Source: JAAFHS01 sp046049665
GTDB lineage: Bacteria > Pseudomonadota > Alphaproteobacteria > Rhodobacterales > Rhodobacteraceae
DNA: 26,150 nucleotides
Assembly (NCBI GenBank): GCA_046049665.1
Contig: JBJOQW010000122.1
Location: 1-26,150 of the forward strand
Reading direction: 5' to 3'
Of this stretch, positions 15,938 through 22,873 are shown piece after piece. Each line of letters begins with the position of its first letter. Positions within the stretch are counted from its first letter, which is position 1. A program made the position numbers and the translations under genes. The notes under the pieces were generated by a model. The model searched no databases. It was given only the letters and a program-made list of their open reading frames with translations, and had not been told where the DNA came from.

Positions 15938-16333
15938 TTATTCCCCCGAAAGGTGTTGGCGAAGCGCCGCAGGCAGACGCACCGGGCGGCCGTCCCGGCC
16001 AATCGCCACCAATGTCACCACACTGGCAAACAGCCGCTGGTCGCCACGCCATATGTCCTGCGTCAAGCTGATGCGCGCCCCGCCCAGTTCACCCAAGGCT
16101 GTGCGCACCTCCAGCACATCATCGAAATGCGCGGGCGCCAGATAGTCTGCCTCCACCCTGCGCACGGCAAAGACAATCCCTTCATCCGCCCGCAAGGCCA
16201 CCTGATCTACACCGCAAGCCCGCACCCATTCCGTCCGCGCGCGTTCGATGAAGCGCAGGTAATTGGCGTAATACACGATCCCCGCAAGGTCCGTGTCCTC
16301 ATAGTAAATACGGATCGGGTGGGTATGGGGCAT
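15938..16333 (-). CDS. ybgC: YbgC-type acyl-CoA thioesterase (hotdog fold)
   Basis: This encodes a 131-residue 4-hydroxybenzoyl-CoA-thioesterase-like protein. The N-terminal motif YYEDTDLAGIVYYANYLRFIERAR carries the aspartate typical of the catalytic site (DTDxxGxVYYANY). The length matches tol-pal-associated thioesterase YbgC. Homologues hydrolyse acyl-CoA or act with phospholipid-synthesis enzymes; their precise role with Tol-Pal is unsettled. The gene starts 4 bases after the micro-lipoprotein stop and is followed by 117 bases before tolQ. Confidence 0.94.
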   Translation of the reverse strand: MPHTHPIRIYYEDTDLAGIVYYANYLRFIERARTEWVRACGVDQVALRADEGIVFAVRRVEADYLAPAHFDDVLEVRTALGELGGARISLTQDIWRGDQRLFASVVTLVAIGRDGRPVRLPAALRQHLSGE

Positions 16334-16337
16334 CGCG

Positions 16338-16415
16338 TCAGATCAGCGGAACCAGCGGCACGCCGCATGCGGCCAAAGCCAGCAACATTCCTGTCAGCAG
16401 CATGTATTTCGTCAT
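16338..16415 (-). CDS. Micro-lipoprotein, 25 codons
   Basis: A short open frame begins MTKYMLLTGMLLALAAC and ends CGVPLVPLI. It has a basic residue at position 3, a hydrophobic core, a classic lipobox LAAC with the lipidated cysteine at residue 17, and only nine residues after cleavage. The start is well supported: AGGGAGGA lies 5 bases upstream of the ATG. Its ATG overlaps the stop of the 209-codon gene as ATGA. Its stop is 4 bases before the ybgC ATG. Such tight packing on both sides argues for a real gene. No function is known to me. It lacks the CGxxGPL pattern of LptM. It could act as a membrane-inserted lipopeptide, or mainly as a translational coupler for ybgC. Confidence 0.72.
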   Translation of the reverse strand: MTKYMLLTGMLLALAACGVPLVPLI

Positions 16416-17041
16416 TGCCGTCCTCCCTGATTGACCCGCGCCGCCAGTCGCAACGCGTGGCTCGGGTCTTGCGCCATTGCTGGCATCACCCGGTCATAGG
16501 CTGCCCGGATCAGATCGCCAACCTCGGGCCGCAAGATTTCAAAGTCGCCTGCACGGGCCAACGGTGGCGCATCGGCAAAGGCCCGCTCAGCCCACAGCAA
16601 GATCACCTGCACCGCCTGGCTTAGCGCCAGCGTTTCGGCGGGCACTTCGGACAAATGTGCATCCATCCGCAAGAACACCACCGCCGCCTTGATTGCGCCG
16701 TCCGGATCAAAGCGGAAGACCCGATATTGGTTGGCCTCTGCCGCAGCCAGCCTGTCAAGCAGCGGATGCAGGCCCACGACAAGCTGATCAAGGTTCGGCA
16801 CGCCGCGCAGATCATCCCAGTCGCGCACAAAGAACAGCATGAGGTTTGCACCCAGTTCCGGGTCCGTTTCCGCCATCTTGTGCCCGGCCAGCGTCACCAC
16901 AGCCTCAACCGCGCCCTTGACCACGGCCAGCGTCGCATCATCCACACCAAATACCACGGGCACAATCGGCCGCCCCCAGCGGGCAAAAAGATAACTGCCA
17001 TCAGGCCGCGTGAACAGTGCTGCAATCTCGTCCGCCGTCAA
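16412..17041 (-). CDS. Unrecognised 209-residue protein of the tol locus
   Basis: I do not recognise this family. The protein has no signal peptide and no transmembrane helix. It starts MTADEIAALFTRPDGSYLFARWGRPIVPVV, then alternates hydrophobic strands (VVFGVD, LMLFFVRDW) and amphipathic helices. The C-terminal half contains YRVFRFDPDGAIKAAVVFLRMD and a helix VILLWAERAFAD. It looks like a folded cytoplasmic alpha/beta domain. Its start overlaps the ion-channel stop by 4 bases (ATGA) and its end overlaps the micro-lipoprotein start in the same way, so it is translationally coupled at both ends. Codon use matches its neighbours. Any link with the channel or with Tol-Pal is inferred from location only. 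Confidence 0.85.
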   Translation of the reverse strand: MTADEIAALFTRPDGSYLFARWGRPIVPVVFGVDDATLAVVKGAVEAVVTLAGHKMAETDPELGANLMLFFVRDWDDLRGVPNLDQLVVGLHPLLDRLAAAEANQYRVFRFDPDGAIKAAVVFLRMDAHLSEVPAETLALSQAVQVILLWAERAFADAPPLARAGDFEILRPEVGDLIRAAYDRVMPAMAQDPSHALRLAARVNQGGRQ

Positions 17042-17814
17042 TCCAGCCCCTCATCTTCGATGTTCAGAATGGTGCCGCAGGCCTTGCAATGCACTGCGTC
17101 ATGGTCATGGCGTTTCAGCCCGCAGGTGGGGCATTTATGCTCGGCCTTGGCCGGGCGCAACACCACCTGCACCAGCCGCAAGAACAAAGAGATGCCAAAG
17201 ATCATGATCGCCACGGACAACAGCTTGCCGCGGTTCCCCTCAAGGGTGATATCGCCAAAGCCGGTTGTCGACAGCGTGGTCACGGTGAAATACAGCGCAT
17301 CGACATAGTTGGTGATCTTGGGGTTCGTGCCCGACTGCGTTTCATAGACCAGTGCGGTCATCACGAAGATGAACATGGCCAGATTGGCTGCTGCCCTGAT
17401 CGTGTTTTCCCGCCGCGCAAAGCCCGGCACATCCTGCCGAAGCTGCCGTAGGGTTTGGGCCGAATGCATCACCCGGAACAGGCGCAACACCCGCAGAAAC
17501 GCCAGCCCTTCGCCCCACAAGGGCGCCAGCAACGATACCACCACCGCCACATCCGCAAGCCCGTAAGGGTGGATCAGGTCGCGCAGGGGCCGGGGCGAAA
17601 TCCACAGGCGCGCCAGCACATCGACCAGCATGATCACGCCAATGACCGTATCTATGCCTTCGGTATGCGCGCCGCGCGTGATGAACGACGTCACCACCAG
17701 AAAGCTGATCGTCACCAGATCAAACAGCAGCAAGCCATAGCGGAATCTGTCTGCCGCCTCGGACTGGCCTTCGTACAGGTTACGGATACGGTCTTTCAGG
17801 GTGGTGTCAGCCAA
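17038..17814 (-). CDS. Voltage-sensor-type potassium channel with C-terminal zinc ribbon
   Basis: This encodes a 258-residue six-transmembrane ion channel. S1-S3 lie at about residues 26-46, 54-72 and 84-100. S4 is FLRVLRLFRVMHSAQTLRQLR with regularly spaced arginines (about 106-126). S5 is at 138-158, the pore helix plus filter TTGFGD at 183-188, and S6 at about 197-219. The filter is a variant of the potassium signature TVGYGD, so potassium selectivity is likely but not proven. After S6 the tail carries Cys228-x2-Cys231 and Cys243-x2-Cys246, a zinc-ribbon pattern instead of the usual RCK or cyclic-nucleotide domain. The start lies 3 bases after the upstream stop and the end overlaps the next gene by 4 bases. 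Confidence 0.9.
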   Translation of the reverse strand: MADTTLKDRIRNLYEGQSEAADRFRYGLLLFDLVTISFLVVTSFITRGAHTEGIDTVIGVIMLVDVLARLWISPRPLRDLIHPYGLADVAVVVSLLAPLWGEGLAFLRVLRLFRVMHSAQTLRQLRQDVPGFARRENTIRAAANLAMFIFVMTALVYETQSGTNPKITNYVDALYFTVTTLSTTGFGDITLEGNRGKLLSVAIMIFGISLFLRLVQVVLRPAKAEHKCPTCGLKRHDHDAVHCKACGTILNIEDEGLD

Positions 17815-17817
17815 AAC

Positions 17818-19044
17818 CTACTTGCCCCGCTTTTCACTATCGCTTTGCACCAATCCATAGCGCGCCACCAGCCGCCAGACATGCGCAGGCACCATGTTCT
17901 TGATGCGTGCCGGATGCGCGCGGCGCAGGTGCAGCACCGTTTCCACTGCCTTCATTTCCACCCGCGCCCGCGCAAACTCCAACCCCCTTGGCCCGATACG
18001 GGGTTGCAGAAAGCTGACTAGCGGCCGCAGCCAGTTTGGCATGCGGCGCAAGGGCATGCCACCCGCCGCGCGCGCCGTATTCTCCATGAAGCCCTTCACT
18101 GCACCCATGCGCTTGCCCTTGTCCGTCAACGGGGCCGTCACCAGCCGCTCCCCCAGCAAATCCAGCAGCTCTGCCCCCCGCGCATTGCGCGCAATCACCC
18201 ACTGATCACCATCGCCGCCCATGTAACCCACCGTGATATCTGCCAGACGGTTCGTGTAATCCACGCAGGTCTTGCAGGTGAGGGGAAAGAAATCATCAGG
18301 CAAGCTGCTGATCGGCAGTTGCAGAAACGGGATCATTCGCGTCTTGCGCCCGTCATCAAAGCGCAACTCAACCCGGAAATCCGCACGGAATTCCAGATAG
18401 CTGATGGTTTCCGGCCTTGGGTCAAGCAGCCGCAGGAAGTGGTGAAAGTTCTCGGTCGTCGTATTGTCTGAACAGGGCGTGCCGATCACATACAACCGCT
18501 CTAGCCCCAACTGCGCCTCCAGCGCGCGCAAGGCGTAGACCTGACAGGGGATGCCAATCATCGCAATGCGTGTATGCCCCGCCGCCCGCGCCGGTTCCAA
18601 CAGCGCCAGTGTCGGCGCATAGCCCATGCGCATGCCCCGCACCTGTGCCAGATCTTCGGCCCGCGTCACGATCACCGGCACCGGTTTCCAGCGGTCTGCG
18701 GGATCAGGTGCAACCGTCAGCACCGCCGTCACCGCACCGCTGTCCAGCAGGGCCGCGGCAATGGCCGTCGTGATGCCTGTCCACTGCGCGCCCGCAGCGG
18801 CAGGCGCAAGCCGCGCCCGCACCATACGCTCGGTCACACCGAAAAAGGCTTCATCCCCACGCGCCGGATCATGCACCCGCCCATGCGCTGCAGCCTCGAG
18901 CCGTGGGTAATCTGGCTGGATGAACTGGCAGGCCACACCGCAAGCCCGCCCATCGCCCATGCGTGACACGCCGCAATCGGTGCACAGGCCCGGTCGGGCC
19001 GTTCCATGCAGGACAGGGGTATGCAAAAGGGGCAACGACGTCAT
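17818..19044 (-). CDS. FrhB-like iron-sulfur flavoprotein (coenzyme F420 hydrogenase/dehydrogenase beta-subunit family)
   Basis: This encodes a 408-residue protein with cysteines 21, 24, 35 and 39 near the N-terminus (CTDCG and ACGVAC). Further conserved-looking cysteines are at 167 (GIPCQVYAL), 191 (GTPCSDN), 257 and 260 (FPLTCKTCVDYTNRLADITVGYMGG). These features fit the FrhB family of [4Fe-4S]/FAD proteins, which includes F420-hydrogenase beta subunits, the divinyl reductase BciB and 7-hydroxymethyl chlorophyll a reductase. No photosynthesis gene is in this window, so a chlorophyll role cannot be claimed; the substrate is unknown. The ATG at 19044 has AAGGT about 8 bases upstream. It is the first gene of the minus-strand run, with the ion channel 3 bases downstream, and is divergent from the cold-shock gene. 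Confidence 0.87.
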   Translation of the reverse strand: MTSLPLLHTPVLHGTARPGLCTDCGVSRMGDGRACGVACQFIQPDYPRLEAAAHGRVHDPARGDEAFFGVTERMVRARLAPAAAGAQWTGITTAIAAALLDSGAVTAVLTVAPDPADRWKPVPVIVTRAEDLAQVRGMRMGYAPTLALLEPARAAGHTRIAMIGIPCQVYALRALEAQLGLERLYVIGTPCSDNTTTENFHHFLRLLDPRPETISYLEFRADFRVELRFDDGRKTRMIPFLQLPISSLPDDFFPLTCKTCVDYTNRLADITVGYMGGDGDQWVIARNARGAELLDLLGERLVTAPLTDKGKRMGAVKGFMENTARAAGGMPLRRMPNWLRPLVSFLQPRIGPRGLEFARARVEMKAVETVLHLRRAHPARIKNMVPAHVWRLVARYGLVQSDSEKRGK

Positions 19045-19115
19045 ACCCGGACCTTACCGTCTCGGCGCGTCTTTGCCAGTGGAAACGCGCGTCCGCTGCC
19101 GCCTAAGGCTTGCCC

Positions 19116-19144
19116 TTGCAACTTAAGCGATTTTGGGCCATATA
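19116..19144 (+). promoter_or_regulatory. Possible cspA promoter
   Basis: TTGCAA (19116-19121) and CATATA (19139-19144) are 17 bases apart; an alternative -10 TATAGC at 19141 would be 19 apart. Initiation just downstream would leave a leader of about 115 bases before the cold-shock ATG, in the range known for cold-shock genes. This is a pattern match only. Confidence 0.35.
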
Positions 19145-19220
19145 GCGCTGGCGATAGCACTAACCTCGACCTTCTGTTCCCTTGCGGCTTCAGTATGCGA
19201 CCGTGACGTGACTGAGCCAA

Positions 19221-19242
19221 GCCACCGCATGCTGCGGGTGGC
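19221..19242 (+). promoter_or_regulatory. Hairpin in the cold-shock gene leader
   Basis: GCCACC/GGTGGC plus GCA/TGC form a 9-bp stem with one bulged G and a three-base loop. It ends 10 bases before the Shine-Dalgarno AGGAG (19253-19257). It could tune ribosome access in a temperature-dependent manner, as leaders of other cold-shock mRNAs do, but no effect can be read from sequence alone. Confidence 0.45.
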
Positions 19243-19265
19243 ACACCAAGACAGGAGATATCACG

Positions 19266-19472
19266 ATGGCCAATGGCACCGTGAAATGGTTCAACTCAAC
19301 AAAAGGCTTCGGCTTTATCGCTCCAGCTAACGGCGGCAAGGACGTGTTCGTGCACATCTCCGCTATGGAACGTGCCGGCATCCGCGCGCTGCCCGATGGT
19401 CAGGCTGTGACCTTCGACATCGAAGCAGGCCGTGATGGCCGCGAGTCGGCGATCAACCTCGCACTGGCATAA
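19266..19472 (+). CDS. Cold-shock protein, CspA family
   Basis: This encodes a 68-residue single cold-shock domain. The RNA-binding motifs are intact: RNP1 is KGFGFI and RNP2 is VFVHIS, preceded by GTVKWFN. Such proteins bind single-stranded RNA and DNA and act as RNA chaperones. The start is clear, with AGGAG 8 bases upstream. The gene is monocistronic: a divergent gene lies to the left, a long leader precedes it, and a terminator follows at 19493-19530. Whether it responds to cold or is constitutive cannot be told from the sequence. Confidence 0.96.
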   Translation: MANGTVKWFNSTKGFGFIAPANGGKDVFVHISAMERAGIRALPDGQAVTFDIEAGRDGRESAINLALA

Positions 19473-19492
19473 GCCTTTCGGGTTATGAATTG

Positions 19493-19530
19493 AAACGGGG
19501 GTGGCCTGACGGCTGCCCCCGTTTTCTTTT
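19493..19530 (+). terminator. Rho-independent terminator of the cold-shock gene
   Basis: A stem is formed by 19493-19506 and 19511-19524 (AAACGGGGG pairing with CCCCCGTTT, plus an inner TGGCC/GGCTG with two wobble pairs) around a TGAC loop. The T-rich run GTTTTCTTTT follows. It lies 20 bases after the stop codon. Confidence 0.9.
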
Positions 19531-19544
19531 GCGCTTTCATCACG

Positions 19545-20747
19545 ATGACACAGTTTTGTGTGGACCATGTTTTCAGTGCAGGTCAACCTGCGTTCATGAT
19601 CGCCAAGCAGATGCCCGAGTCGCATACCAACCGCATTGATCTGATCCGTCCCGATGCCCCGGACCTTGCGGCGCGCGGGCCCCATGCTGTAGGTGTGCGG
19701 ACCCTGCATTTGCAAGATCAGGGACGCATCGATGTGTTGCGCATGACTGAACATGCAACACCGCTGTATGACCGCCCCCTGCCTTGCGAAATCTGGTATC
19801 CAACCGCGGCGGGCAGCGCCCAAGCTACGACTTATCACACGTTACTGCGTGACGGGCACCGACCGATTGCCTTGCAAGGCGCAGCTTGCCGCGATGCCGT
19901 GCAAGCCAGCGGCGATTTTCCCCTGGTCATTGTTTCCCATGGCTATCCTGGGAACCGTATGCTGATGTCGCACCTGGCCGAGAATTTGGCCTCAAAGGGT
20001 TATGTCGTGGTCAGTATAGATCACACCGACAGCACCTATGCCGATAAGGCAGCATTCGGTTCTACCCTGTATAACCGCCCGTTGGACACGGCCTTTGTGC
20101 TGGATGCGATGGCAGACCATGCCGACATCAGCCGCACGGCTATTATTGGCTATTCCATGGGTGGATATGGCGCGCTGATTTCGGGCGGGGCGGGTCTGGC
20201 CGAGGCCGCGATGGCCGAAGAGGTGGTGCCACCGCAAGGCATTTTGCGCCGGCATCTGACGCCAGCGGTTGATCCGCGCCTGAAGGCGATCATACCCATC
20301 GGCGCATGGGGCCGACAGCGGGGCGCTTGGGATGCGGCTGGCATGGCGGGTCTGCGCGTGCCTGCGCTGATCGTGGCGGGGTCGGCTGATGCCATATCGG
20401 GGTATGATGACGGCATGCGCCTGATCTTTTCGGAAAGCACGGGCTGCACGCGCCACCTGCTGACATATATCGACGCCGCCCACAATGCGGGCGCCCCCAT
20501 TCCGGCCCCATGGGAGGCATGGGAACCTTCACCACATCTCGATTTCATGCCGTTTGATCATTATGCCGACGCGGTTTGGGACAGTGTGCGCATGAACAAC
20601 ATCCTGCAGCATTTTGTAACCGCATTCCTTGGCCTGCATCTTCGGGGTGACGCCGGATATGCTGCCTATCTGAACGAAGACTGGCTGGGTTTTGCGCCCG
20701 GCACCGCGCGCGGCCTTCGCCTTGAAACGCGCAGCAAAGGCGATTGA
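19545..20747 (+). CDS. Alpha/beta hydrolase (dienelactone hydrolase / PAF-acetylhydrolase-like)
   Basis: This encodes a protein of up to 400 residues with the alpha/beta hydrolase fold. The oxyanion strand PLVIVSHGYPGNR (about 126-138), the nucleophile elbow GYSMGG with Ser204, the probable acid Asp282 (AGSADAISG) and His313 (DAAHNAG) make a full catalytic triad. The arrangement resembles bacterial homologues of platelet-activating-factor acetylhydrolase; the true ester substrate is unknown. There is no signal peptide. The ATG at 19545 has no good ribosome-binding site and comes just after the cold-shock terminator. Starts at 19596 or 19611 (MPESHTNRIDLIRPDAPDL) are plausible and would remove 17-22 residues. 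The next gene starts 71 bases downstream. Confidence 0.85.
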   Translation: MTQFCVDHVFSAGQPAFMIAKQMPESHTNRIDLIRPDAPDLAARGPHAVGVRTLHLQDQGRIDVLRMTEHATPLYDRPLPCEIWYPTAAGSAQATTYHTLLRDGHRPIALQGAACRDAVQASGDFPLVIVSHGYPGNRMLMSHLAENLASKGYVVVSIDHTDSTYADKAAFGSTLYNRPLDTAFVLDAMADHADISRTAIIGYSMGGYGALISGGAGLAEAAMAEEVVPPQGILRRHLTPAVDPRLKAIIPIGAWGRQRGAWDAAGMAGLRVPALIVAGSADAISGYDDGMRLIFSESTGCTRHLLTYIDAAHNAGAPIPAPWEAWEPSPHLDFMPFDHYADAVWDSVRMNNILQHFVTAFLGLHLRGDAGYAAYLNEDWLGFAPGTARGLRLETRSKGD

Positions 20748-20818
20748 AAAACTGACCTTGTCAGACGATGCCGCACAGGCCACCCTGTTGCGATAAAATC
20801 AGGTTTCCGGAGACGGCA

Positions 20819-22321
20819 ATGCAATTGCACAGACACGTGGCAAGCGTCGGATTGGTGGCATGGCTTACAAGCACAGCCGCCTACGCTCTGAGCGCAGATC
20901 AGCTTTGGCAAGATTGGCAGGCAAATGCTGCTGCCCTTGGCGCAACGCTGACGTCCGACCCGGCCACACCCTTGGCGGGCGCATTGACCCTGCGCAACAT
21001 CACTGTCTCAGCCGAAGGCAGAACTGTCCTGCAACTGGATCAGATCACACTGACCGAACGGCCGGAAGGCACGGTTGAGGTGACGTTGCCACCGACCTTT
21101 CCGATCAGGCCCGCGATGATCGAGGACACCACCACCGATATCTCGGTCAGCCAGACAGGATTGATCATTACCGTCCACGAACCGGCCCCCAATGCCCGGC
21201 TTTATGAATATATGGCAGACAGCCTGAATGTGACTGCGCGTGTTGTTGCAATGATCGACCCCTTCGATGGCGGCTCCAAACAACCGGATACAACTGACTT
21301 CAGCCTTGCTTCAACCGGCCTGAGCGGCAGCTATTCCGATACACCCGGCACGAACCGAAGCTTTGCGGCCACATTTGGCGCAAAGACGCTTGCCTATGAG
21401 CTGAACATGGAAGGGCCCTTTGAAACCCGGTCAACGCAATCAAGTTCAGCGCAGGATACGGTTATCACGGGCAACTTCGTCTTGCCCGCAACCTTTGATC
21501 TGACAACCCTGGAAAATCCGGCACAGATGGCTGATGCCTTGCGCGATGGTCTGGCTGCAACGCTGGAGTATTCGCAGGGTCAGGGGCAATCAGATCAGGC
21601 TGACACATCAGAATTTCTGGACATGACGGTCAAGACATCTGCCGAAGGGTCAACATTCCGTGGCCGTTTTGACCGCAGCGGCATTTTTGTTGTGGCCACA
21701 AGCCTGCCCATTTCAGCCAGCATTACCGCATCTGAATTGCCCTTTCCGCAGCTTGACCTGACGATGGGGGCAACGGCAGTTGAAATACAGCTCCCTGTAC
21801 TGGGCCCAGAGGTGCAGGATTTTCGCTACATGACAAAGATCGAAAACCTTGCCGTAAACGATGAGGCCTGGGCGGCACTTGATCCGACAGGGGCCTTGCA
21901 GCGCACCCCGATCGAGGTGGATTTCGATGTGCGCGGGCGCACAGCGCTTGATCTGTTCGGGATGATCCAAGCCGACCAGGACGGGACCATACCGCCCATT
22001 CCCCAAATAGAAAATGCCGATATCGTGCGGCTGCTGATTTCGGCGGCCGGGGCCGAGGTCACGGGGACTGGCGCATTCACCTTTGACAACAGCCTTGGTT
22101 ACCCGACACCGCGTGGCACCGCAGATTTTGTCGTCAAGGGGGCGAACAAGATGATTGATGCCCTTATCACGCTCGGGGTGATCACAGCCGATGATGCAAT
22201 GGGTGCGCGTATGGCCATGGCGCTGTTTCTTGACCCTACCGATGAACCTGACGTGATGACCTCAAAGATCGAAGTGCGCGAGGACAATGGGTTTTACGTC
22301 AATGGGCAGCAAATGCGCTGA
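20819..22321 (+). CDS. Exported DUF2125-type protein
   Basis: This encodes a 500-residue protein with a signal peptide (MQLHRHVASVGLVAWLTSTA, cleaved about AYA|LSADQ). The mature part is dominated by beta strands, with repeated statements of the type ITVSAEGRTVLQLDQITLTE and FSLASTGLSGSYSD. I recognise the style as the DUF2125 family common in Rhodobacteraceae; no function is known. The ATG at 20819 is chosen because it creates the signal peptide and has GGAG about 8 bases upstream. An in-frame ATG at 20768 would add 17 residues before the signal sequence. Cysteines are absent from the mature protein. It is convergent with the NIPSNAP-like gene. Confidence 0.85.
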   Translation: MQLHRHVASVGLVAWLTSTAAYALSADQLWQDWQANAAALGATLTSDPATPLAGALTLRNITVSAEGRTVLQLDQITLTERPEGTVEVTLPPTFPIRPAMIEDTTTDISVSQTGLIITVHEPAPNARLYEYMADSLNVTARVVAMIDPFDGGSKQPDTTDFSLASTGLSGSYSDTPGTNRSFAATFGAKTLAYELNMEGPFETRSTQSSSAQDTVITGNFVLPATFDLTTLENPAQMADALRDGLAATLEYSQGQGQSDQADTSEFLDMTVKTSAEGSTFRGRFDRSGIFVVATSLPISASITASELPFPQLDLTMGATAVEIQLPVLGPEVQDFRYMTKIENLAVNDEAWAALDPTGALQRTPIEVDFDVRGRTALDLFGMIQADQDGTIPPIPQIENADIVRLLISAAGAEVTGTGAFTFDNSLGYPTPRGTADFVVKGANKMIDALITLGVITADDAMGARMAMALFLDPTDEPDVMTSKIEVREDNGFYVNGQQMR

Positions 22322-22327
22322 CGCGTT

Positions 22328-22373
22328 CCCTTCCTTGCCCGCAGCACCCGGACTGCCGGGCCGACAGGGAAGG
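22328..22373. terminator. Stem-loop between convergent genes
   Basis: CCCTTCC (22328-22334) pairs with GGGAAGG (22367-22373), and GCCCG (22337-22341) with CGGGC (22357-22361) inside it. It lies between the DUF2125 gene stop (22321) and the NIPSNAP-like stop (22378). There is no T-tract, so terminator activity is uncertain. Confidence 0.45.
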
Positions 22374-22377
22374 TCTG

Positions 22378-22713
22378 TTACTGAAAATGCAGGTGGCGCA
22401 GGCTCTCGACCTGCGCATCTTCCAACTGACAAACCACCGGAATGGCCGTGTCGATTGCGGCGATGATCGCCTCACGCGGGCCACGCCGCCAATCGGGGTG
22501 TGCGTAAAAGGCAGCAAGCGTTTCTGACCGGGTTGGCCCATCAGGAAAGGCCCGGATCAGTACATATCGGTCAGGCTCGGCCGATGGGCCGAAGGCCACG
22601 ACATCCAGACCATGCGCAGCCTGCAGCGGCACGGACACTTGCGCCATGACCCGGTGAAAGGCCATTGCTGTGCCCGGTTGCAGCACATAGTTCAGAATTT
22701 CGACCGTCGGCAT
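22378..22713 (-). CDS. NIPSNAP-like small protein
   Basis: This encodes a 111-residue dimeric alpha/beta-barrel-like protein. The start MPTVEILNYVLQPGTAMAFHRVM, the central strand RYVLIRAFPD and the helix SETLAAFYAHPDWRRGPRE match the NIPSNAP family pattern. Bacterial members have no agreed function; some relatives in the same fold are monooxygenases or stress proteins. No signal peptide is present. The ATG at 22713 has AGGG about 8 bases upstream. The aldo/keto reductase gene ends 160 bases upstream on the same strand, so co-transcription is possible but not tight. Confidence 0.78.
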   Translation of the reverse strand: MPTVEILNYVLQPGTAMAFHRVMAQVSVPLQAAHGLDVVAFGPSAEPDRYVLIRAFPDGPTRSETLAAFYAHPDWRRGPREAIIAAIDTAIPVVCQLEDAQVESLRHLHFQ

Positions 22714-22873
22714 GTTGTTGACCCTGTCTGCTGCACCATGTCACCACAGCCACCCAGATTCGCGAAAGCGGAAATTGCGCGCAGCCCCGAAATTCGCTGC
22801 ATTTCAGCACAGTTGCCCGAATTTAGGCCATTTCTTCAGCCAGGCACACATGGCCAATGGCCAGACGCGGGTA

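Noticed and set aside
16338..16415. Identification of the micro-lipoprotein as LptM
   Set aside because: The mature part CGVPLVPLI lacks the CGxxGPL pattern, and LptM genes usually sit by argH and lysA, not by ybgC.
17818..19044. Naming the FrhB-like gene bciB
   Set aside because: The family match is general, and no bacteriochlorophyll genes are in the window, so a specific divinyl reductase role is not supported.
20768..20818. Upstream ATG start for the DUF2125-type gene
   Set aside because: It would place 17 polar residues, including two cysteines, before a normal signal peptide. The ATG at 20819 has a proper ribosome-binding site.
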